Source of the DNA: an uncultured Prevotella sp.
Lineage (GTDB): Bacteria; Bacteroidota; Bacteroidia; Bacteroidales; Bacteroidaceae
NCBI GenBank assembly: GCA_900319895.1
Contig: ONQK01000216.1
Span: 1 to 5,959 of the forward strand
Length of the DNA: 5,959 bases
Direction of reading: 5' to 3'
Shown: piece after piece, positions 1-3,482 of the stretch
Numbering within the stretch: position 1 is the first letter of the stretch
Layout of the letters: each line of letters begins with the position of its first letter
Position numbers and translations under genes: made by a program
Notes under the pieces: generated by a model
What the model saw: only the letters and a program-made list of their open reading frames with translations
Database searches by the model: none
What the model was told of the DNA's origin: nothing

Positions 1-39
1 AACAAAGGGTTTTTCGTATGTTTTTTTCTGAGTATTCAT
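1..39 (-). CDS. Small 'KK.Y..P' protein, N-terminal fragment
   Basis: Thirteen codons are visible from an ATG at 39-37, reading MNTQKKTYEKPFV, and the frame stays open to the left window edge. The start resembles that of the 72-residue protein encoded at 3264-3482 (MKKRAYTSPETTII): a lysine pair, then a tyrosine, then a proline two residues later, then hydrophobic residues. I recall small proteins of this type as frequent, uncharacterised genes in Prevotella and Bacteroides. The ATG lies 36 bases after the stop of the 904-residue surface protein gene, with no terminator or clear promoter between, so the two are probably co-transcribed. An AAAGGA motif sits seven bases before the ATG. Function is unknown. 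The call rests on a short fragment plus its position and ribosome-binding site, so a chance reading frame is not excluded. Confidence 0.6.
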   Translation of the reverse strand, partial: MNTQKKTYEKPFV

Positions 40-46
40 ATTCTTA

Positions 47-52
47 TCCTTT
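47..52 (-). promoter_or_regulatory. Shine-Dalgarno of the left-edge small gene
   Basis: The minus strand reads AAAGGA, then seven bases (TAAGAAT), then ATG. The spacing and leader resemble those of the other small gene (AAAGGAGG, TAATAAG, ATG). Shine-Dalgarno motifs are uncommon in Bacteroidetes, so the match supports this ATG as a real start. Confidence 0.5.
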
Positions 53-75
53 CAAATTTTATGTGATGAAAAATC

Positions 76-2790
76 TTATTTGACAAACATTTTCCGAACG
101 CTTCCGTCCTTCATCCGCACGATGTTCACGCCCTTTTGCAACTCGTTTTGACGACGGCCTGCCACATCATAAATGCTCTCGACACGGCGCATTAAGGCCT
201 CTTCAATCGCCTCTTCGATGGCCGTCACCTCGTCGTCGCTTGCTGCGAACACAAACGATTTCGCGCCGCTGCTCGTGTTGCCCTTCGTCCACGTGCCGTG
301 GAACGTTACGCGGTGGGGCGGGAAAATCAAAGTCTCGCCTGCAGCCTTGTAGAACTTCTCGCCTGCGATGTAGTGCAGGTCAGAATATAGCGGATCGGTT
401 TTTTCGATGGTTTGGTTCACGTAGTAGCCCTTCGCCGTCCAGCCCGTGAGGTTGGTGTTGGAAGAATAGGGTGCGCCTGCCACGCCGTCCCAACCCGTCT
501 CGTCGGGATGCGTCGTGTGGGTGGCGTTCACGGTGATGCCGAAACTGTTGCTGCTGTCGGCCATCGTGAAATCCACGACATTTCCTGAGCCTTTCTGCTT
601 CACGTTGAAGGCAAAGGGCGTATGCGCCGTCACGGTCTGCGTGTCGCGGAAATACATCGTTTCCGTGTGCTCCTCGTCGAGCGTATAGGCTTGAACCTTG
701 TCGTTGGTCGTGAAGTCGTAGGGCAGAATCACCGAGCCGTAGTTGTTCGACATCGTGCGCTGATAAATCGCCTTGTGGGTCTTGAAGTCGCGAGGGAATT
801 CGATATCCACTTTGTCTTCCGAATAATATTCGGGGCAGCGCAGGTCGGTTTCATCGCCATTGTAGGAATATACAACGTTGCGCGTATTGGCCACTGTCTG
901 GCTGCCGTGCGGCAGGTAGATGATTGTAGTCTCAGGAACTCCGTAGAACATACAATCATCATAATCATAAACCGATCGCCTTACCGAAGTAATGGCATCG
1001 GTGTCGTCGCTGTCATAAAAATCAATATACCGCAGTTTGGGGCATCGGTCAAAGACCCGTTCCTTGTTGCTGACTGTGGTTACGTTTGCTAAAGAGAAGT
1101 CCTTGCCAAAAGTTAGACTGGTAAGATTTGCGCACATATAAAACGCTTGATAAAGTGAGGTGACTTTGTTTGTGTTCCATTTGCTTACGTCCAACGAGGT
1201 AAGTGAGTTGCAATTCCAAAACATATTTGAAAGCGTGGTGACTTGGCTTGTGTCCCAATTGCTTACATCCAACGAGGTAAGTTTTACGCAACGTTCAAAC
1301 GTGCTAGCCATATTTGTTACGTTGCTTGTGTTCCATTTGCTTACATCCAACGAAGTAAGTTTATTCAAACCTTCAAACGTGTCATAAAGTGTGGTGACTT
1401 TGCGGGTGTCCCACTTGCTTACATCCAACGAGGTAAGTGCGGAGCAACGCGTAAACGTCATAGCCATATTTGTTACGTTGCTTGTGTTCCACTTGCTTAC
1501 ATCCAACGGGGTCAACTTTCCACAACTTTCAAACGTACAATTAAGCGTGGTGACTTGGCCGATGTTCCAGTTACTTACGTCTCCTATAGTGGTAAGTTCG
1601 TGGCACCACCTGAACATGGACTCCATAGTTGTGACGTTGCTGGTGTCCCAATTTCTCAAGTCTCCTACAGAGGCGAGTTCGTAACAACCAGAAAACGTTA
1701 GATACATATTGGTGACTTTACCGGTCTTCCATCCGCTTACATTCAACGACGGAAGATTGCGGCAACCTTCAAATGTACGTTGAAGCGTGGTGACATTGCC
1801 TGTATCCCAATTGCTTACATCTAACGAAATCAGAGCGAGACAACCTGCAAACGTCGATATAAGCGTGGTAACATTGCCTGTGTCCCAAGTGCTTACATCC
1901 AATGAGGTAAGTTTGTTGCAATACCCAAATGTACTAGAAAGCGTAGTGACCTTACTGGTGTTCCAATTGCTTAAATCCAATGAGGTCAACTCGTCGCAAT
2001 CATAAAATGTAGAAGCCAAATTTGTGACTTTGCTTGTGTTCCAAGCGTTTATGTCCAACGCGGCAAGTTTATGACAACTTGCAAACGTGTTCCAAAGCGT
2101 GGTAACATTGCCTGTGTCCCAATTACTTATATCCAACGAGGTAAGTTCGATACAACGATGAAACATCCAATCCATAGTTGTGACACTGCCAGTATTCCAA
2201 TTGCCTATATTCAACGATGGAAGACTGACGCAATAAGAAAACGTGTTATCCATATTTGTCACTTTGCCTGTATCCCAAGTGCTTACATTCAGTGAAGTAA
2301 GTTTGTTGCAACCTTCAAATGTGTGATAAAGCGAGGTGACTTTGCTTGTGTTCCAAGTGCTTAGATCCAATGAGGTAAGCCCTGCTTGTCCACAACGAGT
2401 AAACGTATAATTCAAATTTGTAACGTTATTAGTGTTGATGTATTCAAGGCCAGTAAACGTAGTAAGCTTGATGAAATCATAGAACCACCAAGCCAAAGAG
2501 GTCGGGGTGAAACCATAGAAATTTGATGCCACCACTACGCTGCGAACGGACTTTTGAATGTTATACCAAGGTATAGCTTCTCTACCTGCATTACTGCTGT
2601 AATTATTAACAGGGACAGTATAAATTTCTGTTATACGCTGCCCATCGTAAGTTCCACCTGTGGCATATGTGTTCGTGTCGTAGGTGAAATAAAGAATGGA
2701 GTCTCCGTTGCACCAAATGGCTTTCGCGGTCTGCGCGTGAATCAGTTGGGGCAATAGGCCCAACAGCAGGAAAAGTAGAATTTTCTTCAT
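76..2790 (-). CDS. BspA-like secreted surface protein with sixteen 26-residue repeats (DUF285 type)
   Basis: This is a complete gene of 904 residues. Residues 1-19 are a Sec signal peptide (lysines, a run of leucines, then LIHA before Q20). After a region of about 115 residues with no recognised domain, sixteen tandem repeats fill residues 138-555. The consensus is LTSLDVSNWDTSNVTTL followed by a variable F..C stretch. Fourteen units are 26 residues and two neighbours (units 10 and 11) are 27. This matches the DUF285 / 26-residue bacterial surface repeat of BspA-like proteins. In unit 13 the usual cysteine is a leucine (FEGLNK). A degenerate cap follows, then a beta-rich region (about 640-850) with a 'GSVILPYDF' stretch of a kind recurring in Bacteroidales surface proteins. 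The tail has an AIEEAIEEA linker and an 'IYDVAGRR ... KGVNIV ... DG' motif, similar in style to type IX secretion sorting tails. A role at the cell surface in adhesion or host/partner binding is inferred. The start is set by the signal peptide; its leader is A-rich without a Shine-Dalgarno. Confidence 0.93.
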   Translation of the reverse strand: MKKILLFLLLGLLPQLIHAQTAKAIWCNGDSILYFTYDTNTYATGGTYDGQRITEIYTVPVNNYSSNAGREAIPWYNIQKSVRSVVVASNFYGFTPTSLAWWFYDFIKLTTFTGLEYINTNNVTNLNYTFTRCGQAGLTSLDLSTWNTSKVTSLYHTFEGCNKLTSLNVSTWDTGKVTNMDNTFSYCVSLPSLNIGNWNTGSVTTMDWMFHRCIELTSLDISNWDTGNVTTLWNTFASCHKLAALDINAWNTSKVTNLASTFYDCDELTSLDLSNWNTSKVTTLSSTFGYCNKLTSLDVSTWDTGNVTTLISTFAGCLALISLDVSNWDTGNVTTLQRTFEGCRNLPSLNVSGWKTGKVTNMYLTFSGCYELASVGDLRNWDTSNVTTMESMFRWCHELTTIGDVSNWNIGQVTTLNCTFESCGKLTPLDVSKWNTSNVTNMAMTFTRCSALTSLDVSKWDTRKVTTLYDTFEGLNKLTSLDVSKWNTSNVTNMASTFERCVKLTSLDVSNWDTSQVTTLSNMFWNCNSLTSLDVSKWNTNKVTSLYQAFYMCANLTSLTFGKDFSLANVTTVSNKERVFDRCPKLRYIDFYDSDDTDAITSVRRSVYDYDDCMFYGVPETTIIYLPHGSQTVANTRNVVYSYNGDETDLRCPEYYSEDKVDIEFPRDFKTHKAIYQRTMSNNYGSVILPYDFTTNDKVQAYTLDEEHTETMYFRDTQTVTAHTPFAFNVKQKGSGNVVDFTMADSSNSFGITVNATHTTHPDETGWDGVAGAPYSSNTNLTGWTAKGYYVNQTIEKTDPLYSDLHYIAGEKFYKAAGETLIFPPHRVTFHGTWTKGNTSSGAKSFVFAASDDEVTAIEEAIEEALMRRVESIYDVAGRRQNELQKGVNIVRMKDGSVRKMFVK
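1126..2379 (-). repeat. Tandem 78-bp coding repeats (16 units, two of 81 bp)
   Basis: Sixteen in-frame units encode residues 138-555 of the surface protein. The period is 78 bases, with two adjacent 81-base units around 1550-1710 carrying an extra glycine codon. Within the array, 1305-1352 and 1461-1508 are 48-base blocks differing at one position and offset by exactly two units, which points to a recent duplication of a two-unit block. The repeats belong to the class described as PARCEL (palindromic amphipathic repeat coding elements), reported as horizontally spread among bacteria and some eukaryotic microbes. Assignment to that class is from the protein motif only. Confidence 0.9.
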
Positions 2791-2865
2791 TTTATTTACT
2801 TTAAAGGGTTAATAATTAAGTTGATTGAAATTCCCACGATGACATAGATGCAAGCGAAGGGCAAG

Positions 2866-2886
2866 GGCACGAAAAATGGCGTGGCC
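2866..2886 (-). other. Small hairpin in the leader, close to the surface protein start
   Basis: In the minus-strand RNA, GGC(C)ACG pairs with CGUGCC across an eight-base loop ending in five U: six pairs with one bulged C. It lies about 75 bases before the start codon. Its left arm shares CCACGCC with a possible alternative partner at 2956-2963, so its formation may depend on how the upstream element folds. It may have no function on its own. Confidence 0.35.
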
Positions 2887-2889
2887 ACT

Positions 2890-3093
2890 CTTATGCACTA
2901 AACCTGAGGGGCGAGCCTAGGAAATTGGAACCCCTACCTAACGATAAGAATGCTTCCACGCCAGGGATGGCGTGAGCATAGCTAATGCGTTAGGTAGGAA
3001 AACCGCTTCCTTCGGCTTTTCCCCTTGCTTTCTTCAATCGAACTATTCCAAATGAGTTTCCTAGGCTGCTTCGGTTTAGTGCGAAAAAATAAG
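2890..3093 (-). repeat. Nested inverted-repeat element in the leader (structured RNA or MITE-like)
   Basis: Perfect arms nest as follows on the plus strand: CTTAT 2890-2894 with ATAAG 3089-3093; GCACTAAACC 2895-2904 with 3073-3082; GCCTAGGAAA 2915-2924 with 3057-3066; TTGGAA 2925-2930 with 3046-3051; CCTACCTAACG 2933-2943 with 2988-2998; ATGCT 2950-2954 with 2975-2979; CACGCC 2957-2962 with GGCGTG 2969-2974 around a six-base loop. A side hairpin occupies 2999-3020. That is about 60 Watson-Crick pairs in 204 bases. No reading frame of note lies inside. The predicted promoter at 3132-3162 puts the whole block in the 5' leader of the 904-residue gene. It could be a cis-acting RNA, or a non-autonomous insertion element with terminal inverted repeats. 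I do not recognise it as a named family. Confidence 0.7.
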
Positions 3094-3105
3094 CTTATGC
3101 ATCAT
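3076..3105 (-). CDS. Possible 9-codon leader peptide (uORF)
   Basis: ATG at 3105-3103 opens a frame reading MMHKLIFSH and ending in TAA at 3078-3076, inside the 5' arm of the inverted-repeat element (3073-3082). An AAGGA motif (3117-3113) sits seven bases before the ATG, the same spacing as for the two small genes in the window. It lies about 20 bases after the predicted transcription start. Short frames like this arise by chance, so the support is the Shine-Dalgarno and the placement only. Confidence 0.25.
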   Translation of the reverse strand: MMHKLIFSH

Positions 3106-3131
3106 CTCGGAATCCTTTTCCGATTCGATTG

Positions 3132-3162
3132 CAAATTTACATTTTTTTTTGAAACCGTCAAA
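3132..3162 (-). promoter_or_regulatory. Bacteroidetes-type promoter (-33 TTTG, -7 TAAATTTG)
   Basis: On the minus strand TTTG (3162-3159) is followed by 19 bases, including a run of nine A, and then TAAATTTG (3139-3132). This fits the Bacteroides primary sigma factor consensus TTTG / TAnnTTTG. Transcription would begin near 3124-3128 and run through the inverted-repeat element to the 904-residue gene, giving a leader of about 335 bases. It lies just after the terminator-like hairpin at 3204-3234, as expected between two operons. I saw no better match closer to the start codon. Confidence 0.7.
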
Positions 3163-3203
3163 GGAAAAAAGGAAAATTATTGGTGGTAGCAGGTATGAAA
3201 ATG

Positions 3204-3234
3204 TGGCTCCAGCTTGTTGGAAATGCTGGAGCCA
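3204..3234 (-). terminator. Stem-loop terminator after the small gene
   Basis: TGGCTCCAGC (3204-3213) and GCTGGAGCCA (3225-3234) form a perfect ten-pair GC-rich stem with an 11-base loop, starting 29 bases past the small gene's stop. In the minus-strand RNA it is followed by CAUUUUCAU, a short U tract, so termination could be partial or assisted. It separates the right-hand operon from the promoter of the left-hand one. Confidence 0.65.
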
Positions 3235-3263
3235 TGTAATTGTAAAGTAAAAAGGATGATATA

Positions 3264-3482
3264 TTAGAAGTACAATATGTCTTGTCCGCCCGGATTGTCA
3301 AAGGCATTGTCTCCCCAACCGTTGTAGTCGTCTTCTTCGAAAGTTTCTTCTTTTCCGTCCCACGGCCCGTCGTATGGATCTTGGTCTGTGTCTTTGTGTC
3401 CTGGTGAGGTGCTCAACAAGTGGCTTTCATGTACGATTGGTATGATTGTTGTCTCGGGACTGGTGTATGCACGCTTTTTCAT
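3264..3482 (-). CDS. 72-residue acidic small protein, translationally coupled to the LRR gene
   Basis: The protein begins MKKRAYTSPETTIIPIVHES and then has a 'LLSTSPG' stretch. This N-terminal pattern (lysines, Y..P, beta-like hydrophobics, an E followed by LL and S) is one I recall from many small, uncharacterised Prevotella and Bacteroides proteins. The second half is rich in D, E, G and W (for example DDYNGWGDNAFDNPGG) and ends in ILYF. There is no signal peptide or membrane segment. The start codon overlaps the stop of the upstream LRR gene as ATGA and is preceded by AGGAGG at seven-base spacing, indicating translational coupling. A stem-loop follows. The function is not known. Its place directly after a secreted LRR protein, repeated at the left edge of the window, suggests a linked role such as a partner, cargo or modified peptide, but nothing in the sequence decides between these. 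Confidence 0.8.
   Translation of the reverse strand: MKKRAYTSPETTIIPIVHESHLLSTSPGHKDTDQDPYDGPWDGKEETFEEDDYNGWGDNAFDNPGGQDILYF

Noticed and set aside
622..1092. Plus-strand frame of 156 codons opposite the surface protein's C-terminal region
   Set aside because: It lies opposite a well-supported gene in GC-rich sequence, where long antisense frames are expected, and shows no recognisable domain or ribosome-binding site.
1160..2295. Series of plus-strand reading frames with repeated 'LLTSNEVS' or 'AYIQRGK' motifs
   Set aside because: They are antisense shadows of the 78-base coding repeats. The period is a multiple of three, so antisense frames stay open. They lack start signals and known domains.
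1126..2379. Regular repeats resembling a CRISPR array
   Set aside because: The units are 78 bases, diverged, fully in frame and encode a known protein repeat, with no constant repeat alternating with unique spacers.
2999..3020. Side hairpin as an intrinsic terminator
   Set aside because: In the RNA its GC stem is only three pairs plus A-U pairs with a bulge, followed by few U, so it is too weak to call alone.
2890..3093. Branched fold as a tRNA, tmRNA or other classic RNA gene
   Set aside because: No tRNA-like arms, anticodon loop or CCA end, and the stem sizes do not fit. No conserved core of a known riboswitch was recognised.
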